From: Bacteroides gallinarum DSM 18171 = JCM 13658 | Lineage (GTDB): Bacteria > Bacteroidota > Bacteroidia > Bacteroidales > Bacteroidaceae | NCBI RefSeq assembly: GCF_000374365.1 | Contig: NZ_KB894118.1 | Span: forward strand, 62,001 to 126,000 | Direction of reading: 5' to 3' | DNA length: 64,000 nt | Part shown: positions 38,526-46,124 of the stretch, one piece after another | How positions within the stretch are numbered: position 1 is the first letter of the stretch | Layout: every line of letters starts with the position of its first letter | The notes under the pieces: generated by a model | Seen by the model: only the letters and a program-made list of their open reading frames with translations | Told to the model about the DNA's origin: nothing | Database searches by the model: none | Position numbers and translations under genes: made by a program

Positions 38526-38568
38526 AACTTTCTTTGGATATATTTGCAACAAATATAAAGAAAGTTTC
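38525..38568. promoter_or_regulatory. Long imperfect dyad with facing -7-like boxes
   Basis: The inner dyad TATATTTG-CAA-CAAATATA (38539-38557) is perfect with a 3-bp centre. The outer arms AACTTTCTT and AAGAAAGTT extend it, with a 4-bp bulge on one side. Each inner arm also fits the Bacteroides -7 element TAnnTTTG, one per strand, so it could be a back-to-back promoter pair, an operator, or a hairpin in a transcript. The minus-strand box is the better placed for the SusC operon. Confidence 0.45.
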
Positions 38569-38589
38569 GAAAAAAAATATATATTCTAT

Positions 38590-38618
38590 ATTGTTTTTAT
38601 AAAATATTTATAATTTTG
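38590..38618 (+). promoter_or_regulatory. Probable promoter of the 38.7-kb lipoprotein gene
   Basis: TAATTTTG at 38611-38618 fits TAnnTTTG, with TTG at 38591-38593 at about the right distance for a -33 element. Transcription would start near 38625, about 95 nt before the ATG at 38721. Confidence 0.5.
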
Positions 38619-38720
38619 CAAAATAGTAACAGTGTAATACGAATCTCTCTTTAACTGTTTTTTCTCAATTTTTATTCTCTGTTTACTTTTCCCTATTATT
38701 AACTAATTATTCAATAATGT

Positions 38721-40676
38721 ATGAAACACATTTTTAAGACAATGGTCCCCTTATTGGCATTTGCTACCTTTATGTGGACAGGTTGCTCGGACGAGGACGA
38801 CACCGAACCGACACCCCAGAAACCGGCGATACCGACGATTAGCGTAGGCGAGCCTGCACTCAGTACGGACAATACCAAAGCGGTAGTAACGGTTACTCCG
38901 TCCGAGGAAACGGAGAAGTGGTACTGGAAGTGCGAAGAGAAAGGAAAGGCGGCTGCCGAGTACACGGCGGTAACGGGAAAAGAGGCTGCCAAGCTGGAGA
39001 TTCCTATTACTATGGACCTTACTTATACGCTGACCGTGTATGCAGAGAATGAATCGGGAAAGAGCAAGGAAGCCGTGAAGGAATTCATCTTCAAGTATGA
39101 GGATATCATGGCGGAGCTAGTAGAATTCGAAATAAAGAATGTTACCGCGTTCTCTATGGATGTGGATGTGAAGAAAAGCGCCAAATGCGCCAAGTATGTG
39201 ATAGGTGCAGTATTGACGGATGTTTATACCGAAAAGACTTTCGTAGAGGCTTCCGAAACTTCATTGAAGCCGAACGAGAGTTATCCGCTGCAACCGTATA
39301 ACTGGTCGGATGTAAATGCCACCTTTACGGAAAGAACGGTATCGAGAGCTACCATGCAAGGTGAAGATATTGACAAGAGCCAGGGCGTACGTCTGGTTGC
39401 CGGTTCGGAATATACCGTAGCTGTTTATGCAGTGAATGCAGAAGGTGCAGGAACGGTCTTTACGAAAACCGTTACCATTCCGGCTGCGGAATTCAAGGGT
39501 AACGTAAAGGTTGAAATCGACATTCCGGAAGCTAAGTTGACTATGGAGAGCTTCGATGCCGTAATCACCGCAGACGAAACGTGCAGCAGGATGATTATGG
39601 GCTTCTCTACTCCGACGCTTGTGGCAAGTGCGATAGAGGACAATTCGAAATCATTCGACGAAATGTCCGAAGCAGAGATTAATTCTGCTCTGGCAAACTT
39701 GGGTGCTGAAACTCCTACGGCTTATACGGGAGCGATAACGAAATCGTATACTTATAATATAGAGCCGGGAAAAGAATATTTGGTTTATGCAATTCCTATC
39801 GACAAGGAAGGACACCTGGGTAAGGTTACTTATAATAAGTTCAAGACACTTTCTCCACTCTTCGACGGAGAAGGAGAGATTACATCCGTAGAGATTCCCG
39901 AACAGACTTCTATCAATGCATTGGGAATTAAACTTGGAGTGAATGATAAGGTGAAATCGGTTCGTGTACTGTGTTTGCCATATGCTTCGTTCTATAACTT
40001 GAATGTAGAATGGGCGATGTCTTCTGAGCAATCGAGAGGTATTTACTGGACTGAATATGCAGTAGAGGATTTGAGTACTTTGGAGAATACGGGAGAGATT
40101 ATTAATCATCCGGGCGATACATATTATTTGAGGGCTACAACTGTAGATGTGAATGGTAAATTGAGCCCTATTATTGATTTAGTGGAAAAAGCTGGTAATG
40201 GAACTAAAGGAATGGTAACCAAAGAAGAAGAACAGGAGCAAGTTACTACCGAATTTAAGGGTAAAGGTAAAATTACTTTGGCAGTAGCAGATGCCGGTGA
40301 CGACGGAATTAAACTGACCGTAACCAAGGGTAGTGATACCAAGCTTGTTTATATGGTGAAATATGCAGCCGATGCAGTGCCCGACGGTGATACTTCAGTT
40401 CGTGGCGGTGTACAGATTACCGATTGCGTAAAGGATAAAGACTTCTTCAAAAACTTTGATGCAAGTGCCACACCTTCTGGTGGTGTAAGCATCGTGCTGG
40501 ATGAAAATACGAATACAACGGATGTTGTCGGAAGTATGTCTAATGAGTATGATGGTGATTACGGCGGTGATGCCCGTATCTTCGTAACATTGGATAACGA
40601 CGGTAAGTTGAGTATTGCCGATTACTATATTCATGGATACGGTACAAAGGATGACCATGTTGAGGTAGCTCCTTAA
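38721..40676 (+). CDS. Multi-domain beta-sandwich lipoprotein, divergent from the SusCD-protease operon
   Basis: 651 aa. The lipobox is WTGC (Cys22), followed by an acidic linker with Pro-rich stretch. The first domain (about 35-125) is Fn3-like (KAVVTVTPSEETEKWYWKCEE, TYTLTVYAENESGKSKEAV). Several ~120-aa domains follow (EFEIKNVTAFSMDVDVKKS; EIDIPEAKLTMESFDAVIT; TSINALGIKLGVNDKVKSV; ITLAVADAGDDGIKLTVTK). The VTPSEET-KWY phrase is shared with the lipoprotein at 13.5 kb. No catalytic residues are seen. It has its own promoter and terminator. Surface binding is likely but unproven. Confidence 0.7.
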   Translation: MKHIFKTMVPLLAFATFMWTGCSDEDDTEPTPQKPAIPTISVGEPALSTDNTKAVVTVTPSEETEKWYWKCEEKGKAAAEYTAVTGKEAAKLEIPITMDLTYTLTVYAENESGKSKEAVKEFIFKYEDIMAELVEFEIKNVTAFSMDVDVKKSAKCAKYVIGAVLTDVYTEKTFVEASETSLKPNESYPLQPYNWSDVNATFTERTVSRATMQGEDIDKSQGVRLVAGSEYTVAVYAVNAEGAGTVFTKTVTIPAAEFKGNVKVEIDIPEAKLTMESFDAVITADETCSRMIMGFSTPTLVASAIEDNSKSFDEMSEAEINSALANLGAETPTAYTGAITKSYTYNIEPGKEYLVYAIPIDKEGHLGKVTYNKFKTLSPLFDGEGEITSVEIPEQTSINALGIKLGVNDKVKSVRVLCLPYASFYNLNVEWAMSSEQSRGIYWTEYAVEDLSTLENTGEIINHPGDTYYLRATTVDVNGKLSPIIDLVEKAGNGTKGMVTKEEEQEQVTTEFKGKGKITLAVADAGDDGIKLTVTKGSDTKLVYMVKYAADAVPDGDTSVRGGVQITDCVKDKDFFKNFDASATPSGGVSIVLDENTNTTDVVGSMSNEYDGDYGGDARIFVTLDNDGKLSIADYYIHGYGTKDDHVEVAP

Positions 40677-40697
40677 AAACAAGAAATCAAATAGTAA

Positions 40698-40745
40698 AGG
40701 GCGTAATGAGCAGGTAGGAATGCCTTTCATTACGCCCTCTTTTTG
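40698..40745 (+). terminator. Strong Rho-independent terminator
   Basis: A 12-bp perfect stem (AGGGCGTAATGA at 40698-40709 with TCATTACGCCCT at 40727-40738) has a 17-nt loop and is followed by CTTTTT. It ends the 38.7-kb lipoprotein transcript. Confidence 0.93.
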
Positions 40746-40767
40746 TTGTCCTTTCCTTGTTTTATGC

Positions 40768-40920
40768 AGATTTCCTACGGAGAGGGGGATGCTTGGGTGT
40801 CGGAGTTTCCTTACTGTGGTATTGGTACTCCTTTGCTTTGGTGTCGGGGGCTTCACTTTGATGTCGGAGTTCCCTCATTGTAATACTGGGGCTTCGTTGT
40901 GATACCGGAGTTTCCCCGCC
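40768..40920 (+). repeat. Degenerate 20-22-bp repeat array, left of the accessory cassette
   Basis: About six degenerate units are aligned on CGGAGTTTCC-like cores near 40801, 40823, 40845, 40865, 40887 and 40906 (spacing 19-22 bp). The core CGGAGTTTCC is the same as in the array at 43194-43345 on the other side of the cassette. Nothing else is seen between here and 41044, a stretch that turns AT-rich toward the cassette. Confidence 0.75.
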
Positions 40921-41044
40921 AGTGACCGAAAGCAGGGGTGTTATGGCGCTATCTTTCAGAAACTTGTATCCTTATTACGATGTTAGTCCCTTGAATAAGG
41001 TTTTCTATATCTTGGATATAATTCTGAATGCAAAGCTTAGTATA

Positions 41045-41320
41045 TTATAATGAATCAATATAATCAAAAGCTACTTTTTTCAATTTCCATTTTGGATATC
41101 CTTTATTATCAAAACTTGTAGATACAAAATTCATTTTTTCAAGTTTTTCAAAAAAATCTTCCCACTTCGCACTTTCTCTTACAGTTGAATAGTCATATTG
41201 CTTATTACCTATAACATAAGTACCTCTACCTCCAATTAATCTTATAGAATAACTCATTGCGTTGTTTGAATTAATCCAATCTTTAAGTATTATAGTGTTG
41301 TAAACAGTTGCAAGATACAT
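41045..41320 (-). CDS. Small hypothetical protein downstream of the AlbA_2 gene
   Basis: 91 aa, not recognised. It has a mixed alpha/beta look with a basic C-terminal part (WEDFFEKLEKMNFVSTSF, YPKWKLKKVAFDYIDSL), no signal peptide and no membrane segment. Its ATG is 6 bp after the stop of the winged-helix frame, so it is probably on the same transcript. The region is much more AT-rich than the rest of the window, which suggests acquisition by transfer. It may be a small partner of the AlbA_2 protein; that is a guess. Confidence 0.5.
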   Translation of the reverse strand: MYLATVYNTIILKDWINSNNAMSYSIRLIGGRGTYVIGNKQYDYSTVRESAKWEDFFEKLEKMNFVSTSFDNKGYPKWKLKKVAFDYIDSL

Positions 41321-41326
41321 ATATAA

Positions 41327-41560
41327 TTATTTAGTTGTACAATACTGCTGCAATGGGCTATTTGGTTTATCAGGAATAGTCATAAAAAGAATACCCTCCT
41401 CTAAAAGAGGATTTATTATATTTTTTTTGAATCTACTTCGGTTTGTTTGTCCTACAATCCCCATTATTTCTTGAATAGAATGAGGTTCTGAACAATATGA
41501 AATAATTTGTTCTGCTATAGGGATGTATCGCGTATTAAGCTTAGGACAAGCTTGGGACAA
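41327..41560 (-). CDS. Detached C-terminal winged-helix domain of the AlbA_2/RecG-like protein
   Basis: 77 aa if read from the TTG at 41560. From residue 9 on it matches the C-terminal winged-helix domain that normally ends AlbA_2/HATPase_c_4 proteins (SIQEIMGIVGQTNRSRFKKN, LLEEGILFMTIPDKPNSPLQ). It overlaps the end of the 403-aa frame by 20 bp in another frame, inside the 11-bp tandem repeat. With 3 repeat units instead of 5 it would be fused in frame to the upstream part to give 467 aa. As it stands it is either silent or translated by coupling from the overlap. Confidence 0.75.
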   Translation of the reverse strand: MSQACPKLNTRYIPIAEQIISYCSEPHSIQEIMGIVGQTNRSRFKKNIINPLLEEGILFMTIPDKPNSPLQQYCTTK

Positions 41561-41591
41561 GCTTAGGACAAGCTTGGGACAAGCTTAGGAC
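41537..41591 (-). repeat. 11-bp tandem repeat x5 at the break point of the AlbA_2 gene
   Basis: Five exact-length 11-bp units read on the minus strand as GTCCTAAGCTT and GTCCCAAGCTT in alternation, so the true period is 22 bp. Each unit contains the palindrome AAGCTT. The unit length is not a multiple of three, so each copy gained or lost changes the reading frame of the gene running through it. Confidence 0.97.
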
Positions 41592-42752
41592 ATTCTCTGT
41601 CTTATGCTTGATATGGACACTTCTTTTGAACACTGCCGTAAACATCCCCTCCGTGCGAAATTCCGGTTCGGGCAGATTCGCTTCCCTCATAGCTTTCTGC
41701 ATACGAGGAATACCGGATGCAACTTTTTCAACCAAGTGCATACGGGTGAATAGACCGAAGATTAACGGATTACGTGTCATACTTTTATGCCCGAAATCTT
41801 TAGCTACAATGGGCAAAAGTCCTCCGGGATTGGAGATTTCTACTCTGTCATCAAACATCTCTATCATAATGTTTGCGCCTTGTTCGTAGTAATCACGGTG
41901 TGACAGGGCATTTATAATGGCTTCCTTAAATACGGTCAGAGGTATTTCCCAAATTTCCTCTCTTGGTCCTGCTCCCTCTATTTTGTAGGCTACCTGCAGT
42001 TTGCTTTCCAGCCAACCCATAGCATGTAGATATTGCTGGTACAGTGAACCTCCGAAAATTTTATCATCTATAATATAGACTTTGTTTGTTCCCTTGAAAA
42101 GAACACATCTCGTAATAGCATGCGGAAACTTCCGTTCAAGCTGTTTGCCAAAAAACATTGCAGCCCCGTTCTTTGCCGTTCCATTTCCGGTAAACAGTTC
42201 CAGGTTCTCAAATATTTGTTTGTCGGATGTAGACGGACTTAGTTGGGCTTCTGTTCGGAAATCCTTTATCATCTGTTCGTCTGTATCCGTATAGATATTG
42301 AACCAATGGCAGGGAATATGGTCGAAAAAGATTTTGTTGCACTCCTGAAAGAAGCTGCGCATTTCTTCGACTGTGTGAAGTTTCTGCGAATTTGCTCCCT
42401 CCCGCACAAAGATAGAGCCGGAGAATATGTACGGCTTGTCTTTACCGGACGGAACATCAATCACCCAAACTGTTTTATCTCCAATGTTCACCGAATACAA
42501 TTCGCAGTGAAGTGCAGGAGATATTTCGCTGATAGAGCCTTGAATAGCAGAACGCTTGTCGTTTTCTAATTTAGTATCGACCACTTGCCCATTATCATCC
42601 ACTCCAATAAGCAAATACCCTCCGTCAGCATTAGCGAAGGCACATATTTCCTCTGTCAGCTCACGCACTTTTGAGGGAACGCGTACTTTAAATTCCACAT
42701 TGTAGCCCTCTCCACTATCAATGAGTGATTGTATGTTTTCGGTGTCTAACAT
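41541..42752 (-). CDS. Schlafen AlbA_2 / RecG-like ATP-binding protein, C-terminally truncated by frame change
   Basis: 403 aa from the ATG at 42752; a longer reading from an upstream codon lacks family support. The AlbA_2 domain is at about residues 10-125 (YNVEFKVRVPSK, EEICAFANADGGYLLIGVDDNG). A RecG-like C-terminal / HATPase_c_4 region is at about 240-370 (ALSHRDYYEQGANIMIEMF, DDRVEISNPGGLLPIV). The frame then enters the 11-bp repeat and stops at TAA in the fifth unit. Members of this family usually continue into a winged helix, here left in another frame. Such proteins are seen as regulators or, in some islands, as parts of defence loci. The phase-variable reading is inference. Confidence 0.88.
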   Translation of the reverse strand: MLDTENIQSLIDSGEGYNVEFKVRVPSKVRELTEEICAFANADGGYLLIGVDDNGQVVDTKLENDKRSAIQGSISEISPALHCELYSVNIGDKTVWVIDVPSGKDKPYIFSGSIFVREGANSQKLHTVEEMRSFFQECNKIFFDHIPCHWFNIYTDTDEQMIKDFRTEAQLSPSTSDKQIFENLELFTGNGTAKNGAAMFFGKQLERKFPHAITRCVLFKGTNKVYIIDDKIFGGSLYQQYLHAMGWLESKLQVAYKIEGAGPREEIWEIPLTVFKEAIINALSHRDYYEQGANIMIEMFDDRVEISNPGGLLPIVAKDFGHKSMTRNPLIFGLFTRMHLVEKVASGIPRMQKAMREANLPEPEFRTEGMFTAVFKRSVHIKHKTENVLSLSQACPKLVPSLS

Positions 42753-42770
42753 GATTTTGTAATAGTACCA

Positions 42771-42778
42771 CAAAAATA
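42771..42778 (-). promoter_or_regulatory. Candidate -7 element for the AlbA_2 gene
   Basis: On the minus strand this reads TATTTTTG, matching TAnnTTTG. Transcription would start about 12 nt before the ATG at 42752. No -33 TTTG is seen at the right distance, so the call is weak. Confidence 0.35.
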
Positions 42779-42811
42779 GTTATTTGTTATGATTGTAAGT
42801 CATTAGTTTCG

Positions 42812-43057
42812 TTTTATTTATGGCGAAAACATTTCTTTTATGAACTTGGAATCGAAGAGGCAGAGATTGACGGACTCAATGTAAGAGTATATGACCTGGA
42901 GAAATCGGTATGCGATGCCATTGAGTACCGTAACAAAATAGGACTGGATGTAAGCTTTGAGATATTCAAGAGCTATTTAGCGCACAAAGACCGTGATATC
43001 AGTCGTCTCTATGAATATGCTTATAAGCTGAGAGTGGGAAAAAGATTGATGAACTGA
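42812..43057 (+). pseudogene. 3' remnant of an AbiEi-like antitoxin gene
   Basis: The plus-strand frame from about 42812 to the TGA at 43055-43057 encodes FFYELGIEEAEIDGLNVRVY, then DLEKSVCDAIEYRNKIGLDV and a helical tail ending LYEYAYKLRVGKRLMN. This is the pattern of the C-terminal half of AbiEi-type (type IV toxin-antitoxin) antitoxins. There is no suitable start codon ahead of it, the N-terminal winged helix is missing, and no AbiEii-type toxin follows. It is best read as the leftover of a deleted or replaced defence or TA module. Confidence 0.7.
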
Positions 43058-43193
43058 TAAAATTCATGCAATAATGAGTAAGATGCATTCGGCAGAAGCC
43101 GTCAAGTCTACATTCGGCAACTGAGAGAGGTTGCACCAGTATTTTGCCCTCCTTTTTGCATCGTTTTTCTTTTCTTAAAAAGTGGTGTCCAGG

Positions 43194-43345
43194 GAAAACA
43201 GAAGTTTCTACGCATTGAAACCGGAGTTTCCTACAATAAGAAACTAAGATTTCCACGCTTTGAAACCGGAGTTCCTACGGTAGGAAACTGGAGTATTCAC
43301 GCTTCGAAACCGGAGTTGTCACGGTAGGAAACCGGAGTATCCGGC
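43194..43345 (+). repeat. 22-23-bp dyad repeat array, right of the accessory cassette
   Basis: Seven units start with GAAAC or GAAAAC at 43194, 43217, 43240, 43262, 43284, 43306 and 43328. Typical cores are GAAACCGGAGTTTCC and GGAAACCGGAGTATCC, so each unit is a short dyad GGAAAC-N4-GTTTCC. The gap 43058-43193 to the AbiEi remnant shows only a T-rich stretch and no gene. The array ends beside the phosphodiesterase stop codon. Confidence 0.88.
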
Positions 43346-43353
43346 GTTGAACT

Positions 43354-44655
43354 TTATTCCCTGAAGTTAATCCCCAATAGGTTCATTACGAAAGGAGCTA
43401 TGTCTGTTTGGTTCATAACCTTTATCTCCTTCTTTTCGATGCCGCAACCGAATGCTACCAGGGTGGTGGGGTCGATGCCGGACAGATAACCGTGCTTACC
43501 TCCGGACTTTTGTATCACATCCGCTCCGGTACGTGCGGTTGCCACGGCTACCCCTTTTATGGGTTCCAGTGCAAGCGCTACTTTGGGGTCGCAACCGACA
43601 GCCGTCAGTTCGTCCTTTTCTACGATGCGGAATAAGGCGCGGGTAGAAGCTGGCAGCGAGTTCAGTTTCTTGCGGATTTTCTTTAGGGTAGCCCCGTCGT
43701 TTTCATCTTTCAGGTAGAGAAACATCATCGCACCTGCTCCGTGGAAGCATGCTTTCCATTCGCCTCCGGGCTTTTCGCTCAACAACCCTTCCTGCACCAG
43801 CCAGATGTTGGGGGCGATGCTTTGGCTGTAATCTACAAAACCGTGGTCGCCGCATACAATTACGGTCGTGCTGTCCAGCAGTTTGTTGCGCTCCAGGTTT
43901 TCGAGAATCAGCCCCACAGCATGGTCGGCTCCCCCTACGGCTGCACTTACCCTGTCCGATTTCAACCCTGTGGCATGCTGGGCATAGTCTGTGGTAATCA
44001 GGTGTACGGTCATTAGGTTAGGCTTATAGGTATTCATCAGGTAGTTTGCCATGGCAGCGGTACGGGCATCCCGGTTCATGGAGCCTGCACCGAAGTTCTC
44101 GTGGTTCAGCTTGCCCGTTGCCTCCCGCTCCAGTTCGTCCAGCAGTCCTGCCGGGGTACAGTAAGGCTTGATGTACTCCAGTTGGTTGGCAACCGGCTTT
44201 ACCGACCAGTATTCGGGGATGTTGTAGCGGATAGCTTTTGCACCTACCGATACAGGCCAGAATAAGGATGCCACGGTTAGCCCGTTACGGCTTGCCGATT
44301 CCCAAATGGTGGTGGCTTTGATAGAGTCGGCATACCAGTAGCTTACTGCTTCCTGCCGGTTGTCCGTGAAAGGCGAATTGTAATAGATACGGTGCTGTGC
44401 CGGTTTTACCCCCGTGATGATTGTGGTGTGCGAGGGGTAGGTGGCTGTGGGGGTAATTCCCTTGATGCGTTCCACGAACATGCCGTCCCGCTTCATCCTT
44501 TTCAGGTTGGGCGAGGGCATGGTGCTGTCGGTCACCATTTCCGCCCTCATGCCGTCGATAGTGATGAGGATAACGTGTTTGGAACGGTCGGCTGCCACGA
44601 CGGAGCCGATAAAGCAACTGCATAGCAGCACGGTTGCTGCTTTTTTCAGATTCAT
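43354..44655 (-). CDS. NPP-family (type I) phosphodiesterase / nucleotide pyrophosphatase
   Basis: 433 aa from the ATG at 44655, which gives the signal peptide (ending SVVAAD) and avoids overlap with susD. The alkaline-phosphatase-superfamily metal ligands are visible: Asp in ITIDGMRAEM, the nucleophile Thr in PTATYPSHTT, Asp/His in TTDYAQHATG, Asp-His in VCGDHGFVDYS, and a late His in GGKHGYLSG. Family members hydrolyse nucleotide pyrophosphates or phosphodiesters outside the cytoplasm. It starts 8 bp after the susD stop, so it is the processing enzyme of this three-gene SusCD operon. Confidence 0.9.
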   Translation of the reverse strand: MNLKKAATVLLCSCFIGSVVAADRSKHVILITIDGMRAEMVTDSTMPSPNLKRMKRDGMFVERIKGITPTATYPSHTTIITGVKPAQHRIYYNSPFTDNRQEAVSYWYADSIKATTIWESASRNGLTVASLFWPVSVGAKAIRYNIPEYWSVKPVANQLEYIKPYCTPAGLLDELEREATGKLNHENFGAGSMNRDARTAAMANYLMNTYKPNLMTVHLITTDYAQHATGLKSDRVSAAVGGADHAVGLILENLERNKLLDSTTVIVCGDHGFVDYSQSIAPNIWLVQEGLLSEKPGGEWKACFHGAGAMMFLYLKDENDGATLKKIRKKLNSLPASTRALFRIVEKDELTAVGCDPKVALALEPIKGVAVATARTGADVIQKSGGKHGYLSGIDPTTLVAFGCGIEKKEIKVMNQTDIAPFVMNLLGINFRE

Positions 44656-44662
44656 TGTTTGA

Positions 44663-46093
44663 TTAATTAAAGAAAGGTGCCACATATTCTGTCGATTTGT
44701 TTTGTACTATAATCCGGTTCATATTGTATTTAATCACTACTGTCTTGGTTTCCTTATCCATTTGGAAAGCGTCCATTTCCTGGTTCAGGGGGATGAAAGG
44801 TGGAATCTGCGCAGCGGTATAGTCGGCTGCCGACGGGGTGTTGGCGGCTTCCGTTTCGCATACCGGCAGGCGGATACCCAGGTCTGCCGCACGCCGTCCT
44901 TCTGCCATGAAGATTTCCTGCCGCATCAGGTAGAGTATTTCCAGCAAGCCGTCTACGCTGGTGGGGGCGTCTATCATCGTTTCCGTAACGGAAGTGCCCG
45001 ATATGTAAGGAATGGAAATGAGGTTGGGCGCCTGGCGGTCGAGCACCAGCCCGCTCCTGAATTCATCCTCCGGGGAGGCTGCCACTTTGTATTCCGAGCT
45101 GTTGGGATATTCCTTGTAGCCTCCGTTGTAGCGTCCCTCCAACTGGTCGTTGATGCCGGTTTCCACCGGGCGGCTCTTTACGAGTGCCAGCAAGGTTTTC
45201 ATCAGGCTTTTCGCACCGTTTATGTCATTGTCCGCCAGGGCGGCTTCCGCCAATATCAGGTAGGGTTCTTCCGCTTTGGCTATACATATGGGGCGGGCTT
45301 CCGTAGCGCTGTTTTTCTGGAAGTATTTCGGGTCGAGGAAGTCGAGCCGGGGTAGGGGCTGGAAATTCGTTCCGTAGATGTAGCCTTGTATGGAGCTTAC
45401 CACGTCGTTGTCGCCGTCGTATTCCACTTGTTTCACAAAGGTCTTGGATAGAGCCAGTGCGTCGTTGGCATACCGCACGGCATTCGCCTTGTCTCCCAGC
45501 CGGTAGTAGGCGCGGGCTATCAGTGTGTTGACGAATGCTTTTTCCTCGGTATCGTCCGTATAGTCCAGCGACTCGGTGAAGGTGGATACTGCCAGCCCCA
45601 GGTGCTCTCTCCAGCCCTTCACCTCTCCGCCGTTCTCCGTGGGGAGTGCCAGAAAGTATTCTCCTGCCAGCAGGAAGGAGAAGCCTTTTATGTAGTAGAG
45701 GTTGAAGCGCTGGGCGTCTGTGGTGGCGGCATCGGCGGCAGCCACCGTTTCCAGTCCTTGAATTGCCGTTTCGCGCAGGGTTCCTACGTAGCGTTGCAGG
45801 TTGGTTACATCCAAATCGGTGTATAGGATTGTGGGGAAGTCGAATACTTTGCTGCTCTGGCTGTAGTTATTGAAGTAGTTGTCGGAGAGGATTTCCGTGA
45901 GCTCCACGTAAGAGCCCATGATAGTGGCGAACGAACGGTTGGCTCCGTTTACCCACGTAGTCATGGCGTGGGGCGTTTGCAGGAATGTTTCCTCGTCTAC
46001 GTTGGGGTTGATGATGTCGCCGGGCTGCAACAGCTCGCAGGAGGCACACGACAGTGCCAGGGAAGTGAGTAGTATGTATTTCGTTATTTTCAT
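44663..46093 (-). CDS. SusD/RagB-family surface nutrient-binding lipoprotein
   Basis: 476 aa. The lipobox is CASC (Cys19), followed by ELLQPGDIINP. The helical SusD pattern is clear (FNLYYIKGFSFLLAGEYFLAL, NTLIARAYYRLGDKANAVRYANDAL, LIKAEEPYLILAEAALADND-like stretch, LLEILYLMRQEIFMAEGRRAADL). It pairs with the SusC 31 bp upstream. With a phosphodiesterase behind it, its ligand could be a nucleotide, a phosphodiester-linked polymer or a phosphorylated glycan. Confidence 0.92.
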   Translation of the reverse strand: MKITKYILLTSLALSCASCELLQPGDIINPNVDEETFLQTPHAMTTWVNGANRSFATIMGSYVELTEILSDNYFNNYSQSSKVFDFPTILYTDLDVTNLQRYVGTLRETAIQGLETVAAADAATTDAQRFNLYYIKGFSFLLAGEYFLALPTENGGEVKGWREHLGLAVSTFTESLDYTDDTEEKAFVNTLIARAYYRLGDKANAVRYANDALALSKTFVKQVEYDGDNDVVSSIQGYIYGTNFQPLPRLDFLDPKYFQKNSATEARPICIAKAEEPYLILAEAALADNDINGAKSLMKTLLALVKSRPVETGINDQLEGRYNGGYKEYPNSSEYKVAASPEDEFRSGLVLDRQAPNLISIPYISGTSVTETMIDAPTSVDGLLEILYLMRQEIFMAEGRRAADLGIRLPVCETEAANTPSAADYTAAQIPPFIPLNQEMDAFQMDKETKTVVIKYNMNRIIVQNKSTEYVAPFFN

Positions 46094-46124
46094 CTTATGG
46101 TCTGTTTTTGGTTGGACGATTGGG

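Noticed and set aside
41541..41600. Programmed ribosomal frameshift as the way to join the AlbA_2 frames
   Set aside because: No X-XXY-YYZ slippery heptamer or downstream pseudoknot-like structure is apparent; the tandem repeat explains the frame change more simply. Not fully excluded.
42840..42965. Possible intact small gene starting at the ATG near 42840
   Set aside because: That ATG is in a different frame from the AbiEi-like sequence and quickly meets a stop; the coding signal has no start of its own.
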